64,000 nucleotides of DNA, taken from Erythroxylum novogranatense (taxonomy: Eukaryota > Streptophyta > Magnoliopsida > Malpighiales > Erythroxylaceae). The stretch lies in NCBI GenBank assembly GCA_029891385.1, contig CM057231.1, forward strand, positions 67,472,990 through 67,536,989, read 5' to 3'. Under the pieces are notes generated by a model, which worked only from the letters and a program-made list of their open reading frames with translations, ran no database searches and was not told the DNA's origin. This document shows positions 1-12,000 of this stretch, one piece after another; position 1 is the first letter of the stretch, and every line of letters starts with the position of its first letter. The position numbers and the translations under genes are program-made.

Positions 1-1590
1 AAATAGAAAAAGGACTTCAAGATCTACAACTCTCATGAAGACTTCAAAGACCAATTATATCATCTAGAGGATGAAATTTTTACCAAAATATGTTCTGGCC
101 AAACTAAGACGATGTTGATGTCATGAGACGATTGTTAACATCATATTGAGACAAATAAAAAAATTGAATATAATTTTCTATATGGAAATTAGATTTAGGT
201 GTTATTTAGATTAATAAAAAAGAAAACTTCAATATCTACAACTCTCATGAAGACTTTAAAGATCAATTCCATCGTCTAGAGGATTAAATTTAGACCAAAA
301 AATGTTCTGGTCAAACTAAGACGATGCTGACGTCATGAGACGATTGTTGACGTCATACTAAAATGAATCAAAAAATGGGTATAAGTTTCTATACAGAACT
401 TGGATTCAGGTGTTCTTTAGATGAATAGAAAGACGACTTCAAGATCTTCAACTCTCATAAAGACCTTAAAGACCAATTTTATCGTCTAGATGATCAAATT
501 TGGACAAAAAGATTTTTGGCCAAACTAAGACGATGCTGACATCATAAGACGATTGCTGATGTCATACTGAGATGAATCAAAAAAATAGGTATAACTTCCT
601 ATACAGAATTCAAATTCAGGTGTTCTTTATAATAATAGAAAGAGGACTTCAAGATCTACAACTGTCATGAAGACATCAAAGGCCAATTATATCATCCAGA
701 GGATCAAATTTGGAGAAGAAAATGTTCTGGCCAAATTAAGACAATGCTGACATCATGAGACGATTACTGACGTCATACTGAGATGAATCGGAGAAATGGG
801 TATAGCTTTCAGTACAGAACTCAGATTTAGATGTCCTTTAGATGAATAGAAGAGAACTTTACGATCTAAAACTTTCATGAAGACCATAAAGACAAATTCT
901 GCCATCTACATGATCAAATTTGGACCAATAAATGTTTTGGCCAAACTAAGATGATGCTGACGCCATGAGATGATTGCTGATGTCATACTGAGATGAATCG
1001 AAAAAATAGGTATAACTTCCTATATAGAAATCAAATTCAGGTGTTCTTTATACGAATAGAAAGAGGACTTCTTGATCTACAACTCTCATGAATACATAAA
1101 GACCAATTATATCATCTAGAGGATGAAATTTGGACCAGAAGATGTTTTAGTCAAACTAAGATGATTCTAATGTCATGAGACGATTGATGACGCCATATTA
1201 TGACAAGTCAAAAAAATGGATACAACTTTCTGTACAGAACTTAGATTTAGGTGTTTTTTAGATGAATAGAAAGAGAAATTCAAGATCTACAACTCTCATG
1301 AAGACATTAAAGACCAATTCTTTCATCTAGAGGATCAAATTTGGACCAGAAGATGTTCCAGCCAAACTAAGACAATGCTGACATCATGAGATGATTGCTG
1401 ACGTCATACTAAGACAAATCAGAAAAATAGATGCAACTTTCTGAACAGAACTTAGATTTAGGTGTTCCTAAGACGATGCTGACGTCATGAGACGATTGTT
1501 GATGTCATATTGAGATGAATTGGAAAAATGGGTATAACGTTCTATACAGAACCCAGATTTAGGTTTTTTTTAGATGAATAGAAAGAGGAC
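1..1590 (+). repeat. Tandem array, about 210-bp unit, seven copies plus one shortened copy
   Basis: The phrase CTAAGACGATGCTGACGTCA, or a close variant, recurs at about 111, 321, 531, 741, 951, 1161 and 1372, a period of 210 bp, and again at 1472 after only 100 bp, so the last unit is shortened. Each unit also holds a TCTACAACTCTCATGAAGAC phrase and two TGACGTCA-like sites about 20 bp apart. The array stops abruptly at about 1590, where the SIRE gag frame begins. It may be satellite DNA, or an array internal to an element whose other end lies left of the window. Confidence 0.9.
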
Positions 1591-1592
1591 TT

Positions 1593-2113
1593 ACTCAGAA
1601 CTATTGGAAGATTCTCATGCAATCTAAAGCAGTATAAGTTGCTTAAAAAGAAGTATGTAGAAAACTTGCGAAACACGCAAGCATTAGAAGCGAAAAATGT
1701 CTGCTTAAAGAAACAAGTAGATGAGTTGAAGAAAAAGGATGTAGTAGATAGATATGATGAAATCAATAAGCTAAAGTAGAGAATAAATAGTCTTTCAGCT
1801 GATCAATCAACATTTACGGAGAGTACAAGGAAGATGAATGATATGTTAGGGAAATACAGACATCCTAATGATAAAACAGGATTAGGTTTTAGTAAAAACC
1901 ATTCTCAATATAAAAAAAATTCTGCTCCTTTTAGGAAGAAATTTCATCAACCGAATCATTATCGGAAATATCATCAATTGCATTATCATACTATGAATTA
2001 TGCACAGACTAACCCTAAAGGACCTAAGAAAATCTGGGTACCTAAGAGACAAATAATACCACTTGCAGATATCCTTCCTTGGAAAAAGCAGCCAGCACCA
2101 TTGGTACTTGGAT
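1593..2113 (+). pseudogene. gag: SIRE gag C-terminal fragment
   Basis: Open in one frame from about 1594 to 2169, with a single internal stop (TAG at 1777). The first part is a Lys/Glu/Leu-rich segment (KKQVDELKKKD) that looks like a coiled coil, as in Sirevirus gag. The second part holds LGKYRHPNDKTGLGF and ends with the NPKGPKKIWVPK stretch that lies just before the protease in this lineage. The N-terminal capsid part is missing and replaced by the tandem array. A one-base shift near 2100 moves the protease start into another frame. The true left limit is uncertain by a few bases. Confidence 0.8.
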
Positions 2114-4328
2114 TGTTAGGCCCCAAATTTTTTTTATTGATGTCATTAAGCATAAATTTTGATAATTGAGTGATTATGCCTTAGTTTGATTTATTTGGGA
2201 GTATTAGTGGATAATTTTGGTTTATTTGAGCTTAATTCGTTATGATGTGGTTTTACATGGGGATTATAAGGTAAAAGTTTATGAGGGTATTTTGGGAAAA
2301 TGACTTGGGTTGAAGAGGGTTTAGGCTTGTGAGAAGGGTAACTTAGTCTTTGTTCCCTTTAGGTTTAAGGGAAAGAAATTAAAGAGAAAAGAAAGAGAAG
2401 AAGGAAATAGAAGAGAAGAGAAAGAGGAGAAGCGTCGTCGGTGGAGAAGAAGAGGAGAAGAAGAGAGATTTCGATCGTTGCAGTTTTCCGATAGTTTGAA
2501 GCTATTTCTGGATAAGTTTGTCTTCATCCCGTTGTATTGTGGCTAGATTAAAACCTAAGATGGCTTGAATGTGTTAGAATCGACGGTTTTAGGGATTTAA
2601 GGAAAAAATGGTGAGATTTCTTGGGTTGATGCATTTGTGTTTGATTTTGAGTTGTTAATGGGTTATAAATGTAGCATAAGTCTTGATCTACAGTTTAGAT
2701 GTGGTGCATTTGAGTTTGAGAACGAAATGAAGTCGAAAAATGCAGAAAACAGGGGTTCGGAGTCGCAACTCCGACCCGCACGTCGCGACGTGCGCAAGAG
2801 CACCCCGCGACGTGGGGAGAATTGGTGACACGCCACGGCGCACGAGTGTGCACGTCGCGGTGTGCGAGTGATGAGCACGCCGTGGCGAAGGCGAAGTCGT
2901 TCCATTGGCGAAGGCCCCTTCGCCATGACAGCCCCCCACCCATGTTTTTCGAAAGTGAAATTTTTAGTATTTTGGGCATATCTTTTGGCGTAGATGTCTA
3001 ATTAAGGTGATCCTTGATTCATTGTGAACTAGAAATAAAGGGCTACGAATTGTATGAAGAAGGGAAGTTCGGAATTTGTTTCGAAGGGTGTGAGAATTTA
3101 GTTGGAAGTCGGGTGGAGACCTTTAATGCTTTATTTTGATTGTCAAGCTTTATGGAATATTTTCTATTGATTATTATTTAAATGACAACTTGGTTTATTA
3201 TAAGGAACCAAGCTGATTTGACCCAATCGCAAGAGAAAGGACAGCAGTGAGTCTGATACTCAAGCGATAGTAGGTGGGTAATATGTTTATGGTTATTGTG
3301 TGTATGGGCAAATTGCCTTGTGTGTGCTTATTTGCTTGCATGATATGACCTTGTTGGTATTGAATTACATGAGAAATATTGAATATGCATTTTGATTATG
3401 ATTATGCATGGCCCTGATTGGCCTTATGGCATTTTGCAAGAATGGAAAGAATGGAAATTTTGAAAGCTTTGATAAATGCTTTAAACATGGAACGTATGGA
3501 TTATGTGTATTGTCTGGGTAAGAGAGTTACGGATGGAGTCACGTGCACGTTGACATTAAAGCCTTCTCCCGGCTGCCCGCTTGAGGCCATGAGATCCTTG
3601 AGAAATCGGACTCGGATAGTTTACGGATTTACCTTTGGTTTATCCGGATCGTTTACGGAACTCTCGAGCCAATTGTTTGTGCATACACGATTGATTTGTT
3701 GAGCATAACACATGATGGATTTGACAGACATGTTGCATGATGATTGTGATGTTGAGAAACAGAAATTGCATGACCTATGTTTATATGAATGTGAATTAAT
3801 TGATGAATGTTGATTTGCTAGTGATATATGTATATTGCTTGATTGTGTGGCTCGTTGCCAATGGCTATAAACGTATATGCCACTGAGCTTCACAGCTCAC
3901 CCCATTACTCTCCCCTCCTCAGGTGCAGATTGAGACGTTTGTCAACCTTGCAAGGCATCGGAAACTTCGAGCTAGTTAGGAGCCTTGTATAAGTTAGTAC
4001 TTTGGTTAGCCCACTAGCATTTCATCATGGAGCATACTTTTGTATTTTGGGATTTAATTTCATTTTGTATTATGTTATAATTCAAGAATACTTGTTGAAT
4101 TTCTTTGAATGAAAATGACATACGGTTTATGTATTTGGGATGGTTAATGCATGTTTAGAATGCATGTGTAGAATGTATGTATATGTATGAGTATATGTAT
4201 GTGTGAATCGAATTGTATTTATGTATTTGTATGGATGTTGGGATCGGGTTCGACGTTATGGGGTGCCCGTCATCGGCGTGACCCAAGGGGTCGCCTCGGG
4301 ATTGGGGATCTGGGGCCCGAGCCCAACA
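2114..4328 (+). repeat. Solo LTR (A), Ty3/gypsy Tekay-like, inserted in SIRE protease
   Basis: It starts TGTTAGGCCCC and ends GAGCCCAACA, giving TG...CA ends with a short inverted repeat. TGGAT (2109-2113) and TGGAC (4329-4333) form a 5-bp target-site duplication with one mismatch. Length is 2215 bp and no primer site, gag or pol lies inside, so it is a solo LTR left by LTR-LTR recombination. It carries a GC-rich tract (2755-2935), the motif CTTCTCCCGGCTGCCCGC (3563-3580) and an AGCTCACCCC stretch near 3895, all shared with other gypsy LTRs here. The left flank codes W-Y-L-D and the right flank S-G-C-S, so it sits in the protease active-site codons. Confidence 0.85.
2755..2935. repeat. GC-rich palindromic tract inside solo LTR A
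   Basis: An isolated CpG-rich block in an otherwise AT-rich LTR. It repeats variants of CACGTCGCGACGTGCG, which is close to self-complementary, with CGTGGCGAAGGCGAAG at its right end. Open frames across it on both strands are by-products of the lack of AT-rich stops. Equivalent tracts lie in the LTRs of D and G. Confidence 0.7.
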
Positions 4329-4705
4329 TGGACAGTGGATGCTCGTGACACATGACGGGAAGAAGGTCTATGTTTCTAGATCTTCAATATAAGAAGGGAG
4401 GATCGGTAACTTTTGGAGACAACCAGCAAGGCAAGATAATTGGAATCGGTAAAATAGGTAAAGATTTCTTTGCATGCATTGATAATGTGCTACTAGTTGA
4501 TGGTTTAAAACACAATTTGATTAGTGTCAGTCAATTATGTGATTTTGGTTTTGAAGTGTCCTTCAATCAAAAGTCTTGTGAAGTCAAAAACAAGGATGGG
4601 TCCATATTCTTTTCTGCCAAGAGACAAAACAATCTTTACAAAATCAATTTGGAAGATTTTCAAAAGCCAAAATATTTTTTGTTTTATATCTACTAATAAA
4701 AAAAA
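4329..4705 (+). pseudogene. SIRE protease domain, right side of insertion
   Basis: AGT GGA TGC TCG (4334-4345) codes S-G-C-S, the second half of the aspartic protease D-S/T-G motif whose Asp codon lies left of the solo LTR. TGA at 4346 replaces the usual Arg codon, and H-M-T-G follows. The next 110 codons contain [18 protein letters not shown] and the [17 protein letters not shown] stretch, both well conserved between copia protease and the pre-integrase domain. Two adjacent stops (about 4694-4699) close the frame just before the zinc-binding pre-integrase segment. The protease would process the Gag-Pol polyprotein in virus-like particles. This copy cannot be made intact. Confidence 0.85.
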
Positions 4706-5649
4706 TTGACTTGGCATAAAAAGCTAGGTCATATCAGTTTTAAACATATTTCCAAGTTGATTAAACATGATTTGGTAAGAGGTTTACCAAAAATATGTTT
4801 TAATAAGGATTTCTTTTGTGAAAGTAGTCAAAAAGGAAAACAAGTTAAAACAACGTTTTCTTCTAAAAATGTTGAAACTTCTTCTAGACCTCTGGAGTTG
4901 TTACATATGGATTTATTTGGTCCAACTAGAACATTGAGTCTTGGCGGAAAGAGGTATAGTCATGTTATTGTTGATGATTTCACTAGATTTTGTTGGATAT
5001 TGTTTTCATCACATAAAGATGAGTCTTTTAAGTGTTTTAAGGTCTTATCCAAAAAGTTACAGGTTGAGAAAGGAATGTCTATAGCAAGTATTAGGAGTGA
5101 TCATGGTGATGAGTTTGAAAATGAGAAGTTCAAAATGTACTATGAAGAGAACGAAATTTTTTAGAATTTCTCTGCCCCTAGAACCCCACAACAGAATGGA
5201 GTTGTTGAAAGGGAGAATAGGACGATTCAGGAAATGACTAGGACTATGCTGTGTGAGATGAATCTTCCTAAGTACTTCTGGGCAGAAGTTGTGAATACAG
5301 CATGTTATATTCAAAATAGAATACTTTTGCAACCCTTGTTGAAGAAAACTCCATATGAGCTATGGAATGGCAGGAAACCCAATATATCCTACTTCCATCC
5401 TTTTGGTTGCAAGTGTTCTATATTAAATACAAAACAAAGTCTGGATAAATTCGACTCTAAGTGTTCTTCTGGAATTTTTCTGGGCTATTCTCTATCATCA
5501 AAAGCCTATAGGGTTTACAACCTTACCTCTAAGACTGTTGAGGAAACCATTCATGTCAAGTTTGATGATAGTTCTCAACTAAGTAGGAGAGATGATCATG
5601 ATATTGAAACCCCTTCAGTACCCTTGATTGATAATGAAGAAGTATCATA
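4706..5649 (+). pseudogene. SIRE pre-integrase and integrase
   Basis: TWHKKLGHISFKH is the His-containing start of the pre-integrase zinc module. The integrase core follows with the three acidic positions visible: the Asp in HMDLFGP, the Asp in IRSDHGDEF and the Glu in QQNGVVEREN. The C-terminal part has the copia pattern YELWNGRKPNISYFHPFGCK and GIFLGYS. Integrase inserts the cDNA into host DNA. TAG at 5162-5164 falls just before the last catalytic segment, and TAA at 5648 closes the frame before the RT linker, so it is inactive although the catalytic residues survive in the DNA. Confidence 0.88.
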
Positions 5650-6780
5650 ATCAGAAATTTCCTTAGACAAAGTTGAAGATATTCCTGAGACTCTTGATTT
5701 AAAGAGAGATTGGAAATATAAGAATTCTCATCCAGAAGAGTTAATTATAGAAGAGACCTCAGAAGGTGTGCGGACTAGGTCCAAATTCAGAAGAGAAGCA
5801 AATAGTGCATTTATTTCTAAAATAGAGCCTAAGAAAATTGATGAAGCTCTTCAAGATGAAGCTTGGATTTTAGCCATGCAAGAGGAGCTGAATTATTTTA
5901 CTAGGAATAAAGTTTGGCCCTTAATTCCTAGAACACCAAAAAAATCCATCATAGGAACTAGGTGGATTTTTAAGAATAAGTTGGATGAATCAGGTAGAGT
6001 GAGTCATAACAAAGCAAGATTAGTAGCACAAAGCTATAATCAGTAGAAAGGGATAGACTACAATGAGACCTATGCTCCTGTAGCAAGACTAGAAGCTATT
6101 AGGATATTGCTCACATATGATTTTTGTCACAATATAAAGCTATTTTAAATGGACGTGAAGAGTGCATTTCTAAATGGCTTTATAGATGAAGAAGTTAAAG
6201 TGAAGCAACCTCCAGGTTTCGAAGATGTCAAGAAACTGGATCATGTTTATAGACTTCATAAGGCTTTGTATGGCTTGAAACAAGCTCCTCGAGCTTGGTA
6301 TGATTGTCTGAGTTCTTTTCTTATTGAGAATAAGTTCATTAGAGGTCAGGTGGATAAAACCTTATTTAAAAAGTTCATGAAGAATGATTTTATTATTGTT
6401 CAAATTTATATTGATGATATTATTTTTGGTGCTACCTCTGAAGTGTTATATGTTAATTTTGAAAATTCGATGAAAATGAATTTGAGATGAGCATGATGGG
6501 TGAATTAAAATTCTTTATTAGGTTGCAAGTTAAAAAAACTGAAGAAAAGATTTTTATTCATCAACAAAAGTATGTGAAGGAACTATTGATAAAGTATGAT
6601 ATGGGAAAAGTAAAACTAATGTCAACTCCGATGCATCCTTCAAAACATTTGTCCAAGGACGAATCTTGCAAGAAGGTTGATCAAACTCTGTATAGAGGGA
6701 TCATTTGTTCTTTACTTTACCTTACAGCAAGCAGACCTGACATTTTGTTTATTGTTTGCTTGTGTGCAAGATTTTAGGCA
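5650..6780 (+). pseudogene. SIRE reverse transcriptase
   Basis: After a short linker, the copia RT begins near 5768 with WILAMQEELNYF, followed by GTRWIFKNK and [21 protein letters not shown] and [13 protein letters not shown] are diagnostic copia RT blocks. The catalytic motif reads Y-I-D-D at 6407-6418, with Ile where most copia elements have Val. Stops lie at about 6044 and 6146, and a frameshift near 6485 moves the C-terminal part into another frame, where TASRPDILF follows. RT copies the element RNA into cDNA. This copy is broken in at least three places. Confidence 0.88.
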
Positions 6781-7292
6781 GATCCTAGAGAATCTCATTA
6801 TATTGATGTCAAAAGAATTTTGAGATATCTATCAGGTACTACTGATCTTTGCTTAATGTATGAGAAAGGTAAAGATTTCAGGTTGGTTGGCTATTGTGAT
6901 GCAGATTATGTCAGAGATAGGATTGATAGAAAAAGTACGAGTGGAGGATGTCACTTTCTTGGCAATAATCTAGTTTCATGATCAAGTAAGAGGCAAAGCT
7001 CAATTGCTCTATCAACAACGGAAGCCGAGTATATGTCAGCCGCAAGTTGTTGTTTACAGACATTGTGGATTAAGTACCAGCTAGAGGACTATGTAGTACA
7101 ATAAAAAGAAACCCCAATCTACTGTGACAACACAAGTGCCATCAATCTGTCGAAGAATCCTATACAACATTCGAGAGTTAAACATATCGAAATCAGACAC
7201 TATTTTCTACAAGACTACATTCAGAGGAAGATCGTGAGTCTTCAGTTTGTTGAGAAAAACCATCAATGGGCGGACATCTTCACTAAACCATT
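6781..7292 (+). pseudogene. SIRE RNase H, interrupted by element B
   Basis: The frame holds RILRYLSGTTDL, then YCDADYVRDRIDRKSTSGG with the first catalytic Asp, STTEAEYMSAA with the catalytic Glu, and YCDNTSAINLSKNP with the next Asp. The end F-T-K-P is cut at 7292 by the 5' LTR of element B. TGA near 6979 and TAA near 7102 interrupt it. RNase H degrades the RNA strand after reverse transcription. The last codons resume at 16905. Confidence 0.85.
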
Positions 7293-9097
7293 TGTTAGAG
7301 TAGTGCCCTAAAGGCAATCCCCTTTAGCGCATTTTGTTCATAGTCATGTACAGACGTTATGAATAAATAAAGCAAAGGCATTTTTCATTTATTTGATATT
7401 CATTTTATTATGAATTGATAGTGATCTTTAATCAAATTAATGAAGTCCCTGATACATGACATAGCATGAAGGAAATTATGATGTGATCATACTACCGAGA
7501 TTCCTATCATGTGCAATTATGTCAAGATATCTAAATTATCCCTAGTCATAGGATTAATGAGATCGGACATCGTTAATCCGGATAGACTAGCACATGTCAA
7601 ATTCCTTGATTGGATCAAGCGGTGGATCTCGCATAACCGTAAATATTGAGATATTTAGATTTGACATGTGGATGCTTACTAGTGGTAGTAAGTACATTGA
7701 TGACCTGCCATGAGATCATCACATGGATGTACTATTCAAATGTCGGTGATAATCTCATCATAGCAATGGTGCAAGTATCCTTAGACTTGAGGTACTCAAG
7801 GATATCTTGAGTCTTGATTACGTACTTTGACTCCATTCCTCTTTGCCTTCGAGGTCGCTCATAGGGTGGTGATTGGGTGCACTTGAGGTATTCAAGGTAA
7901 TTGAGTAGCCAATAGAGGATTCACCACTTCGTGATAGCGAAGAGATACCCATGGCCTCTTATCGGGATCATTACTTTGAAGTCTCTGGCCGAGATACATA
8001 TGTCATGAAGATGGTCTTCATGGACATATAAAGTAATGAGTCCTAGACGAGATCTTATTACACTTGGACTAGATTTGATTTAATCAGTCTAGTAAGAGTT
8101 GACACATTGCCCATACTCAAACCAAGTGGGGTATAGCATGGTGAAAGGACTAATTGCACGGTAATTGTCTATGGAAGGGTTCGTGATATGGTTTCATTAG
8201 TCAAACCAATTACTTTCCGGTCAATTGGGGTCATGATGTGTTGCTAGATACCGCTCATGACTTGCTCGAGATTAAGTGTTAATCTAAGTGGCCAACATAA
8301 CCGGAACCTAATGGGTCACACGCATTAGAGTGACTCGGAGAATCAGAAAATAGTTTGGACGAGATCCGATATCCGAGAGCAATAGGATTAAATGGATCCC
8401 GATGAGATTGGGATATGTCCGATGAGATCGCGACATCGACATTCTTTGAAAACCGCTTCGGTGATTTTTTGCGGCGGGCCCGAGGGGCGGTAGGACCGAC
8501 CCGGTGTGGCAGGACCACTTCAGCAATTATATATATTAATTAATTAATTAAATAATTAATTAATATATATATAATTATGCATTTACGTGGAATGGGAAGA
8601 GGAAGCTTGAGAAACTTCTTTATTTTGATGAGTCATCACTTTCATTAAATGCAAAATGACAAAATCAAAAGTGGATTGATGAGTGATGCTCGATGGATGG
8701 GATAAAAGAAGAGAAAAGAGTTTCTCTCAAGTCTTTTGAAGACTACCATCGTGAATGAAGAGAAGAAGCAAAGGTTTTGAGAAAACCATCTTCTCCATCG
8801 CTTTCTTCATCTCCTCTTTCAAGGTTTTGTCATCTCCTCCATAGATCCAAGCTCTCCAAGAACAAGGTTAGTGCTAGCACACTCCTTACCTTGTTCTAGC
8901 TATTCCCGGTCAAAAGAGTTTGTCCCGTTAGGTTTTCCGACCTCTGCGTGGATACTGCTTAGAGACGGTCTCCTTTGGTCGTTATGGTTTGATTGTGTAT
9001 ACATACACATGGATCCTGGCTTTCGGGAATGTCCCGGGACTTAAAAATTTTAATTCCGCACCCTGGGCATGTGATGCCCACCCGGGATTTTCCTACA
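7293..9097 (+). repeat. 5' LTR of element B
   Basis: Begins TGTTAGAGTAGTGCC, ends GGGATTTTCCTACA, and is immediately followed by a primer site. It contains the AT-only near-palindrome at 8525-8575 and a CT-rich stretch around 8790-8870. Compared with the 3' LTR it differs mainly by small indels, several of the type CACGGTAAT versus CACCAGTAAT. Confidence 0.93.
8525..8575. repeat. AT-only near-palindrome in LTR B
   Basis: About 50 bp made only of A and T, with TATATATATTAATTAATT on the left mirrored by AATTAATTAATATATATA on the right around AATTAAAT. It is kept in the 3' LTR at about 16335-16384 and is expanded in the inverted relative F near 47178-47243. Confidence 0.75.
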
Positions 9098-9098
9098 G

Positions 9099-9110
9099 TG
9101 GTATCAGAGA
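9099..9110 (+). other. Primer binding site of element B
   Basis: TGGTATCAGAGA starts one base after the 5' LTR. It is complementary to the 3' end of plant initiator Met-tRNA apart from the last base, the usual primer for plant copia elements. Confidence 0.88.
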
Positions 9111-11198
9111 CACTTGTGTTGTATAAACAGTTAAAAGGATAACTAGGTCGGAGTTCCTTTGAGAATTGAGCTGTGTTGCATGCTACTTCTGTGCAATTTC
9201 GAATCTGTATAGAATTGGGGTTTTTGAAATTTTCTGCCATAGACTTGCTCATAAGATGTTTCTGAATGTGTCTATGAAAGGAAAAATTTTATCGATGCCG
9301 ATTGATAAGGTTTTGCTAATTTAATTCCCTTAGTTTCGGATGCTGTCTTGTTGAACGTTTCTGAAACAGCTATGCTTGTAAATTCGAGAATAAATTCTAG
9401 AAAAATCGTTTTTCGGATTGGTTTTCACCGACACGTCCCTAAGATGTTTGTGAATGTCTCTGTGGATAGAAAAATGTTTTCAAGGTGATTTACTATTTAT
9501 TTCCGAATTTCTTGTATGCTGCTGGGAATGTCTGTGCTGAAGAACACAGATTCTGGTTTGGCTAGATTGCTGAGGTTCAATGAGTCTTTGTTGGAAATAA
9601 ATCCTAAAAAAATTCATGGAGCATGTTGGGAACATGTTTTAACCTCTGTAATTTTCTCAGCATTTATTGAAAATGTTTCAATGATCATTTTGAGCAAAAT
9701 GCATAGCTTGGCAGTTTTGAGAAACATGCTGGGGCTGTTTTGTTTGGAATGATTGGTTGTGTTATTCTCATTTCCAATGCCTTGAATCATTTTTATAGTG
9801 AGTAAAAATGTGTTATGTTGATGTGGTATGCATGCCAAGATGAGATTCTTGAATTTAGGGTTTCCAATAATTTTTGGATGTCGATTAGGTCACTTTAGAG
9901 TCTCGTTAGCTTATTCCGTTATCTTAGTTATTTTGGCCGTCGCAATTTGTGTGACAAGTGCCGAAGTAATTTTGATAACGTGTAACCTACCTAGAGATCC
10001 TTAGCATGATTATTTGGTGTCCTTGAATTATATGGAAATCAAAATGATTAATAGTTGATTAATCGGTTTCAAGTTTTTCAAATATAGTTTGACTATATGG
10101 CATGCATGATTTGATGAAAAAGTTTCATTAGCACATCAATATAATGTTTTATATACTTGGTATATTCGTTTTGTGAATTGGGACTGCACGAATTGAGAAT
10201 TAGCCAACTAAAAGCAAGTTTAGCTCATTCCAATGATCGACTTGCTCCAATGATTGAGAGAGTATTCCATGACTAGGAATTGCTCCAATGATTGGAAAGG
10301 AGCATTCCAATCGACTGAGATTTGTTCCAATGATCGAAGAAGGGTTCCAGTCGACTAGAACATGTCCCATTGACCGAACGCTGATAACCCTTCCAATGAC
10401 TAGAACATGTTCCAATCATTGAACGCTACGATAAGAGTGAGTCGATTGAACAAAGGTTCCAATGATCGGCACATGTACCAGTCGACCAGAACTTGCTCCA
10501 GTCGACTATAAACACATTCTTTGGAGGGATGATGGATGATTTTAGGTATAAGTTCAATATGATTGATACAATGCCCTAAATCAGTCCATATAGTCAAGAT
10601 GACTATGATCCTTGGATGAGATTAATTTGATGAGACCTAAAATCCTCAATTTAAATATGAAAACTAACGCCTTCCATTAATATGGTAAGAACCAGAGTTC
10701 TTATAGGGTTGGGTTGTTGAGCTAACCTCAAGCTCACTCTATACGGATATGTTCGAACCATGAAAATATGATTTTCGGATTAATGGGTCGGTTTTCCTAG
10801 AAGCGTTGATTTGTTGAGCTAACCTCGCGTCAACGCGAGAGGCAAATTGGGTAGTGTACATCAGATGTACACGCATCAAGTGTTGATAACCCAATGTATG
10901 TGCATACATCAACTGTTGATAGCACTGAGCGATAGTTGCATTCGAGATGCAATTGGTATGACCGATACCTACCGATTGACCTAAGGTGATTTGTTGAGCT
11001 AACCTCAAGGTCATTCTTAGCAATGTCGGATATCGACCCACTAGGACATTGTGCCATTTTGTTTCTTGGATTCATGATGAGGGTTATGGATTCTATTGAA
11101 ACTAGTGGGAGCCATATGTATGTCATTTAAGTCCTTATGATCATACATTTAATTCTATTCTAACTTCCTTTCTCTCTCTATGTTTAGGTTGATTCAAG
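9111..11198 (+). repeat. Long 5' leader of element B with short internal repeats
   Basis: About 2.1 kb between primer site and gag with no convincing frame. At 10215-10520 a short unit built on TCCAATGATCG / CCAGTCGACTAGAAC recurs about ten times. TTGTTGAGCTAACCTC recurs three times, near 10715, 10811 and 10991. The rest is AT-rich and I see nothing else in it. Such a leader would carry packaging and translation-control signals, but no function is shown here. Confidence 0.65.
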
Positions 11199-12000
11199 AT
11201 GTCGACTAGTGTGAATCTACGCTCACTAATGGATACAAACAAATTAACTGGACCGAATTTTCTTGACTGGCTGCGAAATCTGAGAATTGTTCTCAGATCT
11301 GAAGATCTTGGATACATCCTTGATTTTCCGCTTCCTGATCCACTACCTGAAGGAGCTTCTGATGATGATCAGAAGGCATATCGTAAGCATCTCAAAGACA
11401 GTGACATAGCCACATGCATTATGCTTGCATCGATGTCACCTGAGCTGCAAAAGCAGCACGAGTCTATGGATGCTCATACGATAGTGTTTCATCTACGAGA
11501 GTTGTTTGATGAGCAAGCTCGGTCCGAACGGTTCGAGACCTCAAGATTGCTCTTTACAACGAAGATGACTCCTGGTTCATCTGCGATGGCAATATGCATC
11601 AAGATGAATGGCTATATTGAGAGGTTGGCGCCTTAGGTTTTGTGATGGATTGAGTTAAGTATAGACTTGATTCTTGTTGGCTTATCGATAGTTATTCACG
11701 GTTTGTGTTGAACTATCGGATGAACCAAATATCCTCCACAATTCCCGAGTGATCAACATGCTCAAGACAATGAGAACAAGTCATCAAGCAAGATAGCAAG
11801 GCGTTGCTATTGGTGGATTCTTCTTCCTCTGCTTCCAAGAAAAGGAAATGTAAGAAGAAAAGGCTCGAAGCTGAAAGGAAGTGCAGCGAAAGGCAAGAAG
11901 AAGACCAAAGATACTGCACCAAAAGGTACCGCTTCCATTCATGTAAGACTGGTCATTGGAGGCGAATCGCAAAGTCTATCTGGAATAATCGAAGCGTAAG
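11199..12000 (+). pseudogene. gag: Element B gag
   Basis: ATG at 11199 opens 145 codons with the copia gag (UBN2-type) pattern: LTGPNFLDWLRNLRIVL near the N-terminus, then a helix-rich capsid segment with IMLASMSPELQKQ and LRELFDEQARSERFE. A stop at 11634 ends it early. Downstream, in other frames, a degraded zinc knuckle reads SCKTGHWRR (about 11938-11965), missing its first and last Cys. Gag forms the virus-like particle and the knuckle binds RNA. The start is supported by good alignment of the first 20 residues with the family pattern. Confidence 0.82.

Noticed and set aside
1..1590. CRISPR-like array
   Set aside because: The whole 210-bp unit repeats, with no unique spacers; the sequence is plant nuclear DNA.
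2663..2979. Three overlapping minus-strand frames of 83-94 codons
   Set aside because: They arise from the GC-rich palindromic tract, where stop codons are rare.
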